A stretch of 64,000 nt of DNA. Origin: Pseudomonas gingeri. GTDB lineage: Bacteria > Pseudomonadota > Gammaproteobacteria > Pseudomonadales > Pseudomonadaceae. The notes under the pieces are model-generated. The model was not told the origin of the DNA and did not search any database. It saw only the letters and a list, made by a program, of their open reading frames with translations. Location: the NCBI RefSeq assembly GCF_013386165.1, contig NZ_JACAOS010000001.1:747965-811964 (forward strand), read 5' to 3'. Made by a program: the position numbers and the translations under genes. This document shows, piece by piece, positions 17,905 to 25,658 of this stretch (the first letter of the stretch is position 1; every line of letters begins with the position of its first letter).

Positions 17905-18345
17905 TCAGTATTCCTCCGTCCGTTCGCCTGGCATGGCGTACTGCACGCGTTGGTAAAGTGGAAATACGGTGGTGTATCCCGGCACGGGGGCAGGGTCTGA
18001 ACCTGCGAGGTGGGGAAAGATGTACATCACCAGGTCTGGATTGGGCAGGCGCTTGAACTGGCTGTAGATCTCGTTCTGCGCCGTGCGGGTGAATGTGGCG
18101 TTCTCTTCCATCGGACGCGCCTGGCTGGGCTCCAGTGGCCTGCGTAGGGATTGCCGAGCGTCTAGCAGTTGGCGACTGCTGGCACTACCTGCCGATCCGC
18201 TACTACCCTGATTCCAGACGTCCATCATGTTGTTGTCCCCGTGAGGGAGCATTTCTTCCTTGCTTGTGGAGCACCCTGTGGCCAAGACAAAGGCCAGGCA
18301 GGCGCCAACCCTCAGACAGCACTCAGTCGAGATTTTCAGAGGCAT
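17905..18345 (-). CDS. conjugative transfer lipoprotein (TIGR03751, VirB7/TraV-like)
   Basis: A 146-residue protein with a signal peptide ending in a lipobox, LATGC (cysteine at about residue 25), so it should be lipidated and anchored in the outer membrane. The mature part is short and proline-rich toward its C-terminus (PHLAGSDPAPVPGYTT), as in the TIGR03751 family. It most likely stabilises the outer-membrane core complex. It overlaps the upstream VirB10-like gene by 23 bases and directly precedes the ATPase. Confidence 0.85.
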   Translation of the reverse strand: MPLKISTECCLRVGACLAFVLATGCSTSKEEMLPHGDNNMMDVWNQGSSGSAGSASSRQLLDARQSLRRPLEPSQARPMEENATFTRTAQNEIYSQFKRLPNPDLVMYIFPHLAGSDPAPVPGYTTVFPLYQRVQYAMPGERTEEY

Positions 18346-19816
18346 GACTGGCTCCAGTGTTGTAGTTGACCTTGCGGCCCTTGAGTTCGTAGTCGATGGT
18401 CAGTTGCTGATCCAGATGCACCGCGACCTTTGCCCCGGGCTGGACGTACACGGCGGCGAAGGCTTGGCCATAGAGTTTGTTCACCCAGCTGGAGACGTCG
18501 TTGACACCCTGGCCAATGATCTTGCCCATGGCTTCACCGCCCGACAGCCCAACGGTCCCTACTGCGCCGGTTTGTGTGTTCGTGAACGAGCTGCCATTCG
18601 GGTCCGACTTGATCAGAGACGCGGCGCCGGCGCCGGCGGCGGTGATCAGGACTTGAGAGCCGATGTACTGGGTGGCGTTGCTTTTACGTTCACCGCTGAT
18701 GCAGGGAATGCCATACGCATCGCTGATCCAGCCGAGGCCCCCCTGGATTGATTGCTGATTGTTGTTCTGGTTGCTCTGGCCGTTCTGGTTACCATTGGTT
18801 TCTTCGGGCGGTGCCGGCAGCGTGCGGATGGTGCCGTCGTTGAAAACGAAGGTCAGGCTCCGGATCTGCCCGCGCACGCAAGAGAGTGTCCAGTCGCCAG
18901 AGGCGGTACCACTTGCCACGGCACCGGCGACATCGGGCAGGTCGATGCCGTTGGCTGTCAGGTTGTCCGGGCCGATCAGCACCTTGAATGGATACGGATC
19001 GTTGACGGTGCCATCAATCGGCACCCGGCCGATCAAGGCGGACATGGCCACCGACCCCATCAATGTTGAGTTCTGGGGCAGGGTGTAGACCTTGCGGACT
19101 TGCTTACGGGCATCCTGAGGCGAGATCTCGTTCGCCACGTTCTGTGCTCCGGTGCTCAGGGCATTCTGACCACGGTCCAGGGTTGGGCCGAAGGACGTGG
19201 GGAAGTTGAATCCATTTGCGGTCTGATTTGACCCCGCTGGAATCGGTTTGCCGCTGACGTCGACCGGGGTTGCGTCCTGAGGTTCAATCCAGACGATGTC
19301 GAGACTGTGCGCTCCTTGAAAGTTTTGGCCATCACCAGGTTGTACCCCAAAACCGATGGGCAGGTCCGAGGCGCCCCCGGGAGTACCTTCGGTGTTTTGC
19401 TTGTTGCTGAGTGCGTTGAGTTGCTTTTGCAACGTTTCCACGATGCTTTGGTTTTGCCGCTGCGACTCCTGTTTGAGCGACTCTCGTGCGCTATCCAGCT
19501 TGCTGTCCATGTTTTTGTCGATGTTTTGCAGGCGTTTTTGCAGTTCATCGTTTTGTTGTTTTAAATCATTATTGTTCGTGAGGGACTTGGCGACCTCAGC
19601 TTTAAGCTGCTTGCTCTCGGCAACAATTGTCCGCAGCGTGTCAGTTGGGGTGTCCCCGTCGACACCCAGCGTCTTGCCCTGGCCTTGGGTCAGCGGTGCT
19701 GGACCCACTGGACCTTCCTGTTTCGAGCTTCCGCCACTGAACATCTTGACCAGGATGATAATGGCGAGAATTGAGAATGGGATGACCAGGTACTTGAGAA
19801 CCGGATTATTCTTCAC
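18323..19816 (-). CDS. VirB10/TraB-like core protein (PFL_4705, TIGR03752)
   Basis: A 497-residue protein with an N-terminal membrane helix (residues 8-25), a coiled-coil segment (about 60-140, rich in K, Q, N and L), a proline/glycine linker and a C-terminal beta-rich domain corresponding to VirB10/TrbI. These proteins span the periplasm from inner to outer membrane and gate the channel. It overlaps the upstream VirB9-like gene by 11 bases. Context and architecture match the PFL_4705 family. Confidence 0.9.
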   Translation of the reverse strand: MKNNPVLKYLVIPFSILAIIILVKMFSGGSSKQEGPVGPAPLTQGQGKTLGVDGDTPTDTLRTIVAESKQLKAEVAKSLTNNNDLKQQNDELQKRLQNIDKNMDSKLDSARESLKQESQRQNQSIVETLQKQLNALSNKQNTEGTPGGASDLPIGFGVQPGDGQNFQGAHSLDIVWIEPQDATPVDVSGKPIPAGSNQTANGFNFPTSFGPTLDRGQNALSTGAQNVANEISPQDARKQVRKVYTLPQNSTLMGSVAMSALIGRVPIDGTVNDPYPFKVLIGPDNLTANGIDLPDVAGAVASGTASGDWTLSCVRGQIRSLTFVFNDGTIRTLPAPPEETNGNQNGQSNQNNNQQSIQGGLGWISDAYGIPCISGERKSNATQYIGSQVLITAAGAGAASLIKSDPNGSSFTNTQTGAVGTVGLSGGEAMGKIIGQGVNDVSSWVNKLYGQAFAAVYVQPGAKVAVHLDQQLTIDYELKGRKVNYNTGASHASENLD

Positions 19817-20711
19817 GGCGCCCTCCTTTTGGGTCGATCTGTCCGACGGCCGATGGCAGCAACGACTCTGCTAACCCATGCCCACGGGTGACCAGGTAGA
19901 CCGTCGTCGTATCACTTGCATCGCCCATTGCTCCGAGGTAAGGATGCTGGAATGTGGCGGTCACGAAGTTGCCCATGAGATCTCTGGGGTCCATCGTCAT
20001 GTGCTGGGCGCTGGTGTTGCGCAGTTTCACTGCCGTGACCCAGTAGCCGTCCAACCGCCATGCGCCCAAGGCTGTCGCTTCTACGGGAAGTGTGGGTAAT
20101 AAGGTGGCGAGATCCAGGCGGTGGTTGATGTTGACCTGGGATATACCCTCCACGGCTTCTACCGTGCGCAGTGGGGCGTACAGCATCTGGGCTGCATATC
20201 GAGTGATCACCACGGGTATTGGCGTCTCACGTCGAGCAGGTGGAGGATCCTCGCTCGTATCCTGTTCGCTGGCGGTAGGAGATGGGGCGGTGCGGTTGCC
20301 TGCAGCCTTGACCGGGGTGTTGCCTTGTCCATACCGCGTGGCTGGACTCTCGCCGGCGACGATCTTGGCCGGTTCCAGAACCGGTTGATTTGCGCCTCCC
20401 GCTGTCGCGGCGATATCGACCAGCATGATCTCTCCAGAGGTCATGTTCTGCAGTTGCAGGCGGGTGGGCTCGATCGGCTCCTTGGCAAGTAGATACACGG
20501 CTCCTCCGGTACTTTGCACCCGCAGTTTGTCGGCCAGGCTGCGCGGGATTCCCACGCGAACATTCTGATCGACGAAGACGATCCGTTCTTGACCGACTAT
20601 CAATGGCACGGCCAGTGGGATGCGCTCCCAGCGCAGAATTTCCACCGCCGAGGCTGGCTGCGCATATCCAGCAATGAGTACGCCGGCAATCAATAAGGCT
20701 CGGATAATCAC
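19806..20711 (-). CDS. VirB9/TraK-like core protein (PFL_4704, TIGR03749)
   Basis: A 301-residue secreted protein with a cleavable signal peptide (ending near AQPASAVE) and a mainly beta-strand mature region. It corresponds in position and architecture to the TraK/VirB9 partner of the outer-membrane core complex. It overlaps the upstream gene (ATGA-type, 20708-20711) and the downstream VirB10-like gene, keeping the usual gene order of this ICE family. Confidence 0.88.
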   Translation of the reverse strand: MIIRALLIAGVLIAGYAQPASAVEILRWERIPLAVPLIVGQERIVFVDQNVRVGIPRSLADKLRVQSTGGAVYLLAKEPIEPTRLQLQNMTSGEIMLVDIAATAGGANQPVLEPAKIVAGESPATRYGQGNTPVKAAGNRTAPSPTASEQDTSEDPPPARRETPIPVVITRYAAQMLYAPLRTVEAVEGISQVNINHRLDLATLLPTLPVEATALGAWRLDGYWVTAVKLRNTSAQHMTMDPRDLMGNFVTATFQHPYLGAMGDASDTTTVYLVTRGHGLAESLLPSAVGQIDPKGGRREE

Positions 20712-21361
20712 TTGCGGCCCCCTGGAGCTGGTTCGGCGGAGGTTTCGATGCGTTGCGGGTTGCTGCTGTAGCAGTCCCAGGCCAGGCCGAAGGGGTTCTT
20801 CTCGGGATCGACGTCCGACCGGATGATATGCAGGGGGTAACGTGCTACGGCACGCTTCACCAGCTCGCCGCCGTAATGTTCATCTGCGCTGATATCGAGA
20901 TTTATCGTCCAGTCGTTGAAACTGTTCTGCATAACATGCTGTTCTTGTTTGTCGTCGAGACCGCGACCAGGGATCTCGAAGACACCGCGCTCGCGTTTTC
21001 GCAGCTCCCCGCTATTACGGCGCAACTCGAAGTCCTTCTGCAGATAGGCCTTGCAACTAGGCGTCAGATAGCCTGTCAGACGAGCGATGTTGTCCTCGTA
21101 GTCCGTTTCACCGTCCGTTGGCCAACGGTTCATCTGCTGAAAGATGTACAGCCCAAACGAGTACACCGACTCCGGCGGGATATCCCACCATTTACGGGTG
21201 CTACCCGATCGGAGATCAGGCGGGACGTGGATTGTCAGGTCGTGCGGTGCGCTCTGCCATCCGTACGCCATCCACAAGCCGAGTACGATCTGCAGGCCAA
21301 TGACCAGGCGCAGGCTGTAGATGTGAGCCTGTTGCGAATCAACTTTCTTACGATAGCTCAT
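20708..21361 (-). CDS. VirB8/TraE-like protein (PFL_4703, TIGR03746)
   Basis: A 217-residue protein with a short cytoplasmic start, one membrane helix (about residues 18-36, RLVIGLQIVLGLWMAYGW) and a periplasmic domain, the layout of VirB8/TraE assembly factors. I chose the ATG at 21361, which overlaps the upstream stop (ATGA); a longer frame starting at 21394 would add residues from within the neighbouring gene. Family assignment follows the order and the segment RKWWDIPPESVYSFGLYIFQ. Confidence 0.88.
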   Translation of the reverse strand: MSYRKKVDSQQAHIYSLRLVIGLQIVLGLWMAYGWQSAPHDLTIHVPPDLRSGSTRKWWDIPPESVYSFGLYIFQQMNRWPTDGETDYEDNIARLTGYLTPSCKAYLQKDFELRRNSGELRKRERGVFEIPGRGLDDKQEQHVMQNSFNDWTINLDISADEHYGGELVKRAVARYPLHIIRSDVDPEKNPFGLAWDCYSSNPQRIETSAEPAPGGRK

Positions 21362-21744
21362 GCACCTGCACCCTCCGTGCGATGGCAGGTCCACGTGCCA
21401 TCGCGTGTGATGAGTCGGGAGGCATTCAAGGTTGGGAAGTGTCGGGCGATGTTCAGTTCGAACTGGCGATATACCCAGGTCTCAGGTCGACCGCGCTTTA
21501 TGTTGCGCAGGAAGCGACTGGCAACGGTCAGCCCGAGGACACCGCCAATCAGAGCCCCAGCGATGATGAGTGCCCAAATATGGGTCAGGATCGTCAGGGG
21601 AATACCTAGGATGAATCCGGCAATGCCACTGAAGAAAACGGTTGCCCACATTTCGTCGGCTGTGAGGCCACCCATCACCACTGGCTGGTTGTTGAGCCTG
21701 CCGGGCAGGAAACTCAAAGTGCCATCATCAAGTATGTCTGCCAT
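21358..21744 (-). CDS. VirB3/TraL-like membrane protein (TIGR03750)
   Basis: A 128-residue protein with two adjacent membrane helices (about residues 35-80) and a conserved soluble C-terminal part (RGRPETWVYRQFE). This matches the TIGR03750 conjugative transfer family, counterpart of TraL/VirB3, which helps anchor the pilus assembly machinery in the inner membrane. It sits between the pilin-like gene and the VirB8-like gene, as in related ICEs. Confidence 0.87.
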   Translation of the reverse strand: MADILDDGTLSFLPGRLNNQPVVMGGLTADEMWATVFFSGIAGFILGIPLTILTHIWALIIAGALIGGVLGLTVASRFLRNIKRGRPETWVYRQFELNIARHFPTLNASRLITRDGTWTCHRTEGAGA

Positions 21745-21756
21745 ATCCAGCTCCCG

Positions 21757-22095
21757 TTACAAGATGCTGGTGGCTTGGGTGACTAGGTAGACACCTATTC
21801 CTAGGATCGCAGCCCCGACGCAGGCGGTGGCCCCGAGGTCCCGCCACTTCTTCTTGCCGTCGTGAATATCGTGATAAACACCGAATGCATGCCATGCAAC
21901 ACCGAGGAACATCACGCCTAGGAGTGCCAAACCGATCAGCATGAAACCGTCAAAACCATAGTTCTGCATTGTTTGTAGAATGCTGCCGCCTTGGCCGCGG
22001 GTGGGTGGCTGAGCTTGCGGCAGGGCCGCTAGGGCCAGTTGTGGGAGCGTAATCAACCCTGCAACGGCATAGAGTGTTTGTTTGAGTCGAGACAT
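21757..22095 (-). CDS. VirB2/TraA-like pilin (TIGR03745)
   Basis: A 112-residue protein with a signal peptide (cleavage near LALAALPQA) and two hydrophobic helices separated by a short charged loop (DIHDGKKKWRD). This is the arrangement of type IV secretion pilins. It should be the structural subunit of the mating channel's short pilus. It is distinct from the type IVB pilin encoded at 45.2 kb. Confidence 0.85.
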   Translation of the reverse strand: MSRLKQTLYAVAGLITLPQLALAALPQAQPPTRGQGGSILQTMQNYGFDGFMLIGLALLGVMFLGVAWHAFGVYHDIHDGKKKWRDLGATACVGAAILGIGVYLVTQATSIL

Positions 22096-22113
22096 GGTTG
22101 AACTCCAATAGGG

Positions 22114-22353
22114 TTAGCTGAGTAGAAAAAAAGTGATGATCATGCAGAGCAGCAGGATGCGAACAACTGAGGCGGCGGCGATGGATTTATCAAGGTTGTT
22201 TGTTGCCCAGCCCCGATAGCAGCTATAGATCGCCCAGGCGCCCCAAAGAAACGTTACGGCCACGGCACATCCAACGAAGAACACGTAGCTGACAGACGCA
22301 GGGAATCCTCCAGCAGCCAGAAAGGCCGTGGTTTGGGCTCCGCTCATGCTCAC
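22114..22353 (-). CDS. small membrane protein (PFL_4701, TIGR03758)
   Basis: A 79-residue protein with two membrane helices. The start is probably the GTG at 22353, which overlaps the upstream stop (GTGA) and has AAGGA eight bases away; an ATG at 22347 (MSGAQTTAF) is an alternative. Position between the RAQPRD gene and the pilin matches the PFL_4701 family, whose role in the mating apparatus is not defined. Confidence 0.85.
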   Translation of the reverse strand: MSMSGAQTTAFLAAGGFPASVSYVFFVGCAVAVTFLWGAWAIYSCYRGWATNNLDKSIAAASVVRILLLCMIITFFLLS

Positions 22354-22706
22354 GGTTTACGTCCTTGCTTCAGGGTGTAATCGCCAGAAATCTCGGCGGG
22401 GTCGCGTGGCTGGGCTCGACTCGGGGTCAAGTAGCCCTCCAGGCCGTGGCGGATGTGTTCGATGTCACCGGCGAAGCGCTGATAATCGAAGAAGTAGCGC
22501 TTTCCTGGTTCATCGGCGACTGCCGCGCTGCGGCGGGCGGTGTCCTCCAGCGCGTTCAACTGGCGGATCATCACTTCCAAGTTCGCCTGTTCGGATGCCG
22601 AGGCTGCCGACGCATGGGGGACGTGCAAGCCGCAGCCAAGCAGTGCGATCAGGCCTGTTCGGGCAAGGCGGTAAGTGAGTGCAGTGAGGGACTGATACGG
22701 GTTCAC
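22350..22706 (-). CDS. RAQPRD family ICE protein (TIGR01690)
   Basis: A 118-residue secreted protein. It contains the family-naming motif RAQPRD (about residues 99-104) followed by DPAEISGDY, after a signal peptide (ending near HASAAS) and a helical middle (MIRQLNALEDTARR). It is a periplasmic component of unknown detailed role found at this position in PFGI-1-type elements. It is the first gene of the core block, 113 bp downstream of the DUF4177-like gene. Confidence 0.93.
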   Translation of the reverse strand: MNPYQSLTALTYRLARTGLIALLGCGLHVPHASAASASEQANLEVMIRQLNALEDTARRSAAVADEPGKRYFFDYQRFAGDIEHIRHGLEGYLTPSRAQPRDPAEISGDYTLKQGRKP

Positions 22707-22767
22707 GGCTAGGCTCTGGTAATTCCTGTTACCAACAGCTTGCCGGGTTCAGCCAGGCGCTCGCCGC

Positions 22768-22801
22768 AAGAAATCCATAATCGGCTCGTTATGGATTTCT
22801 T
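22768..22801. promoter_or_regulatory. 13 bp inverted repeat upstream of the RAQPRD gene
   Basis: AAGAAATCCATAA (22768-22780) is repeated perfectly in inverse as TTATGGATTTCTT (22789-22801) around an 8-base loop, 62 to 95 bp upstream of the RAQPRD start. There is no U-run, so it is more likely an operator or an mRNA-processing hairpin than a terminator. Confidence 0.55.
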
Positions 22802-22819
22802 CCGGCTCCGTCGAGTCCA

Positions 22820-23131
22820 TCAATCGCTGGGGATTAGACGTTTGAAGAACAGCAGGTAGCCGGTGGGCAGAGCGATCCCATACGCCCACCCTTGTGCATT
22901 GTGGTTGCCGATCTTGATTTCGCCCTTGACCACCGGCTGGACGCTGACGAGCTCCCAGCCCTCGCGGCCCAGTCGGGCAAGACGTTCCTTGTGCTCCGAG
23001 TCTTGCAGAAAGGCCTGAATGTCCGGCTCGGTTGTCGGCTCTTCAGTTTTGAACACCAGGTAGTTTTTGGTATTCACGCGGTAGAGAAGGGGGGCGAATT
23101 CAGAGTGGTATTCGAATGCCTGCTGGCTCAT
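22820..23131 (-). CDS. DUF4177-like small protein
   Basis: A 103-residue protein whose second half, LGREGWELVSVQPV ... YLLFFKR, follows the short pattern of DUF4177 proteins (an EGWELVSV strand and a final FKR). No signal peptide. It lies between the helicase gene and the RAQPRD gene on the same strand and is not part of the usual core order, so it may be a local insertion together with the helicase. Confidence 0.65.
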   Translation of the reverse strand: MSQQAFEYHSEFAPLLYRVNTKNYLVFKTEEPTTEPDIQAFLQDSEHKERLARLGREGWELVSVQPVVKGEIKIGNHNAQGWAYGIALPTGYLLFFKRLIPSD

Positions 23132-23206
23132 GTCAACAACCTCGATGTTCGGAGTTGACAGACTTTCAGTTCGGCGCGCGCGTGGGCAATCGAAAATAGG
23201 TGGTCT

Positions 23207-24679
23207 CTATGCGCGGGATTTCTGCGGAGTAGTACGAGCATCGACGTAGCGCTGCAGGATCGACAAGACCATGGAGTTCAATGCCAGGATCTTCATTGCC
23301 CGGGTGACCCCCACGTAGAGTAGGTTCAATTCGTCGTCACGACGGCCCCGATCGAGGTCAGGGGAGAGCGGGTCAGCGGTGAAGTCGTCATAGAGGCTAA
23401 CGAAGTCCCATTCCAGGCCCTTGGCCTTGTGCCCAGTAGTCAGCGTGACAGTGGCGTCCAGCTCGTTGCTCACAGAGCGGGAGCGCAGCGTCTGGATGCG
23501 TTCAGGCAAGTCAGGATAAGCCGCGATGATCTTGATCGATCGGAGCATCTCGCTGTCCTGGCTGACTTCCGCGATCTCTTCGTACTGGGCGAAGTCCCGG
23601 TAATCGCGCAACAGTTTCCGATTCTGGACTTCCTGATTGCTGCCTCGGCTGAAGAAGTACAGGTCCTCGAGGTCGCGTATCGAGTAACTGTCGATTCCCC
23701 CGACCCAAAAGATTTTCGGCTGGTTGGTGACCAGCCGTAACGCGTTCTCGATCACACCTGTGACCGTGCGATGGATGAAAGTGCGGTGGGGGAGATCCTC
23801 CGGAAGTGCACGTTTGATCCGCGTGTTGGGGCCAAGGCCCTCCAGTTTTCGGGTTTCCCCCTTGTAAGAGAGGATGACGTTGGCCACGTGGGCAACCCCA
23901 GGGCCGAAGCGGAAACTCTGGGTCAGGTAATGGCGTTCAGCACCGGCCATCCAGTCACTGTTGAGCGCGTCTTCGGCGCCGCGGAAACGGTAGATCTGCT
24001 GATGAGGATCTCCGACCGTCACTTTGCGGATGCGCTGCGTTTTTACCAGGTCTGCAATCACCGGGTTCACGTCCTGCCCTTCGTCCAGGAGCACTGCCTG
24101 AAAGCGTTCACTCAGGTCTGGCCGGCTCAACTGGTATAGCTTCAGGTAGCCGTCGTGTGTGATCGAGACGCTGGTGTCCTGCAGGTCAATCATCCGGCTC
24201 CAGATTGACTGGGCAACGCCCAGAGCGCTGGTCAGAAAACGCTGCTGGGCGCTGGTCAGCATTCGCTGTCCCTGGAATCGAGGGAAGTGTGCGCTGCTCA
24301 GTTCCATGTCGGCGCTGGCCATAAAGTTGTTCAGCGTGCTGAGCACATCGCGAACCAATTCCCAGTCCTGGCTGTTGATTGCCCGGGCAATATCGGTGAG
24401 GCGCAGGTTATTCGCCTGTTTGGCCGCGTATTGGCTGCCATAGACTGCATAGGCCAGACCATGGGCGGTCTTGCAGACGACGTTGCGTGGAAAACGCCCC
24501 TTAGCTGCGAGCTCGACGGACTTGTTGTAGCAGAGGTACAGCATTTTCACTGACGCATGGTGATTGGCATAACCCACCAGTGTGGTGGTTTTCCCGGTGC
24601 CCGCAAATGCCTGGACCAGCAGCTTGTCGCTGTTCGAATGAATGATGGGCTGCTGCTCTTGAGTCCACTGCATTTGCAA
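23207..24679 (-). CDS. UvrD-like superfamily 1 helicase within the transfer operon
   Basis: A 490-residue helicase with Walker A AFAGTGKT (residues 25-32), motif II LLDEGQD (about 197), GDPHQQIYRFRG, motif V region TTGHKAKGLEWD and motif VI LYVGVTRA (about 450). The compact size and QIYRFRG sequence resemble the FBH1/UvrD-like group, not full UvrD. It sits immediately after the PFL_4697-like gene and before the DUF4177-like gene, so it is co-transcribed with mating genes though it is not a mating-channel component. A role in processing transferred DNA or as defence/anti-defence cargo is inference. Confidence 0.85.
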   Translation of the reverse strand: MQMQWTQEQQPIIHSNSDKLLVQAFAGTGKTTTLVGYANHHASVKMLYLCYNKSVELAAKGRFPRNVVCKTAHGLAYAVYGSQYAAKQANNLRLTDIARAINSQDWELVRDVLSTLNNFMASADMELSSAHFPRFQGQRMLTSAQQRFLTSALGVAQSIWSRMIDLQDTSVSITHDGYLKLYQLSRPDLSERFQAVLLDEGQDVNPVIADLVKTQRIRKVTVGDPHQQIYRFRGAEDALNSDWMAGAERHYLTQSFRFGPGVAHVANVILSYKGETRKLEGLGPNTRIKRALPEDLPHRTFIHRTVTGVIENALRLVTNQPKIFWVGGIDSYSIRDLEDLYFFSRGSNQEVQNRKLLRDYRDFAQYEEIAEVSQDSEMLRSIKIIAAYPDLPERIQTLRSRSVSNELDATVTLTTGHKAKGLEWDFVSLYDDFTADPLSPDLDRGRRDDELNLLYVGVTRAMKILALNSMVLSILQRYVDARTTPQKSRA

Positions 24680-24682
24680 CTC

Positions 24683-25438
24683 CTAAAGGTATTTCTTGAA
24701 GCTTGAAACAGTGATGTAGATGGACACGCCCAGAAGGACGGCGCATGGCAATAAGACCAGCAGTGGGCTGATGCTAACGGGGATGGCCAAGTAGATCGTC
24801 CATGGCACGATGGCCATCGGAATGATCGTTCCCCGTGCTTTGTGATAGAGGTAGCTGGACTCTCGCCCTGAGCCGAATTTACGTAGGTCCCGCCTGACCA
24901 GTCCGTCTACCAGGCCGGTAAATGCTGCCATTAAAAAGAGCGGGATCGTGAGCGTCAGGATCACCATGCGAACGCAGAATGTCAGCACGGTATAAAGCGC
25001 TGCGAGGCCGTAGTCTTGGAACTTGATCATCGCCCAGCCGATTTCGTAGCGGAGATTGAAGTAGCCTACCTTCTGCGGAGAAGTGGTGCGGGCATACTGT
25101 GTCAGCGCATTGATGCTGTCCTGCAGGCCAGTTTTCACCATCAGCCAGTCATACACCCGCTGAGCCAGCCAGGTTGCTGTTCGGCCAGGCTCTTGGACGA
25201 CGACGCTGTGCAGCAAGTCCTGGGACAGCCAGCTCAGTTCATGCTCGAACATCTGCTGTGCATGCTGCCAGCCGGCATCTGGCCAGAACAGGTAGAGGCA
25301 TATCCATTCGACCAGGATCGCGCCGATCAGTGAGCCGAACATGACCCCGATGAACTGGAAGGGCAACGAGAACAACATGCCCAGGAGGGTTTTCTGACCT
25401 TCCTGCTGCTGTTGGGCTTTCTCGGCGATGTCGGCCAT
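24683..25438 (-). CDS. ICE membrane protein (PFL_4697, TIGR03747, DUF4400)
   Basis: A 251-residue inner-membrane protein with about four helices: one near the N-terminus (FIGVMFGSLIGAILVEWI), two in the middle and two close to the C-terminus. It ends with a short basic tail. It follows the coupling-protein gene as in PFGI-1, and the family is thought to help recruit or stabilise the coupling protein at the membrane, though this is not proven. The gene is intact. Confidence 0.87.
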   Translation of the reverse strand: MADIAEKAQQQQEGQKTLLGMLFSLPFQFIGVMFGSLIGAILVEWICLYLFWPDAGWQHAQQMFEHELSWLSQDLLHSVVVQEPGRTATWLAQRVYDWLMVKTGLQDSINALTQYARTTSPQKVGYFNLRYEIGWAMIKFQDYGLAALYTVLTFCVRMVILTLTIPLFLMAAFTGLVDGLVRRDLRKFGSGRESSYLYHKARGTIIPMAIVPWTIYLAIPVSISPLLVLLPCAVLLGVSIYITVSSFKKYL

Positions 25439-25450
25439 GGCTTTTCCTAT

Positions 25451-25630
25451 CTACTTCCGACTGGCTTTGAAGATGGCCCACAGCCCGAGGCAAACAGCGC
25501 ACAACAGCACCCATGCTCCTTCCTGTTTGGCAACCACATCAAGGGCAACTCCGTGGTACAGATTCCGTCCTCCAACGCTCAGTGTTGCGAACACACATGC
25601 GAACACAACATCCCAAAACGTCAATTTCAT
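25451..25630 (-). CDS. small membrane protein, unknown
   Basis: A 59-residue protein starting at ATG 25630, preceded by AGGAG with seven-base spacing; the longer frame from 25711 begins inside the TraD gene and lacks such a site. It has two hydrophobic segments (FWDVVFACVFATLSV and AWVLLCAVCLGLWAIF). It is coupled to TraD by close spacing. Confidence 0.65.
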   Translation of the reverse strand: MKLTFWDVVFACVFATLSVGGRNLYHGVALDVVAKQEGAWVLLCAVCLGLWAIFKASRK

Positions 25631-25658
25631 CGCGTTACTCCTAGAGTCGTTTGCTTGC

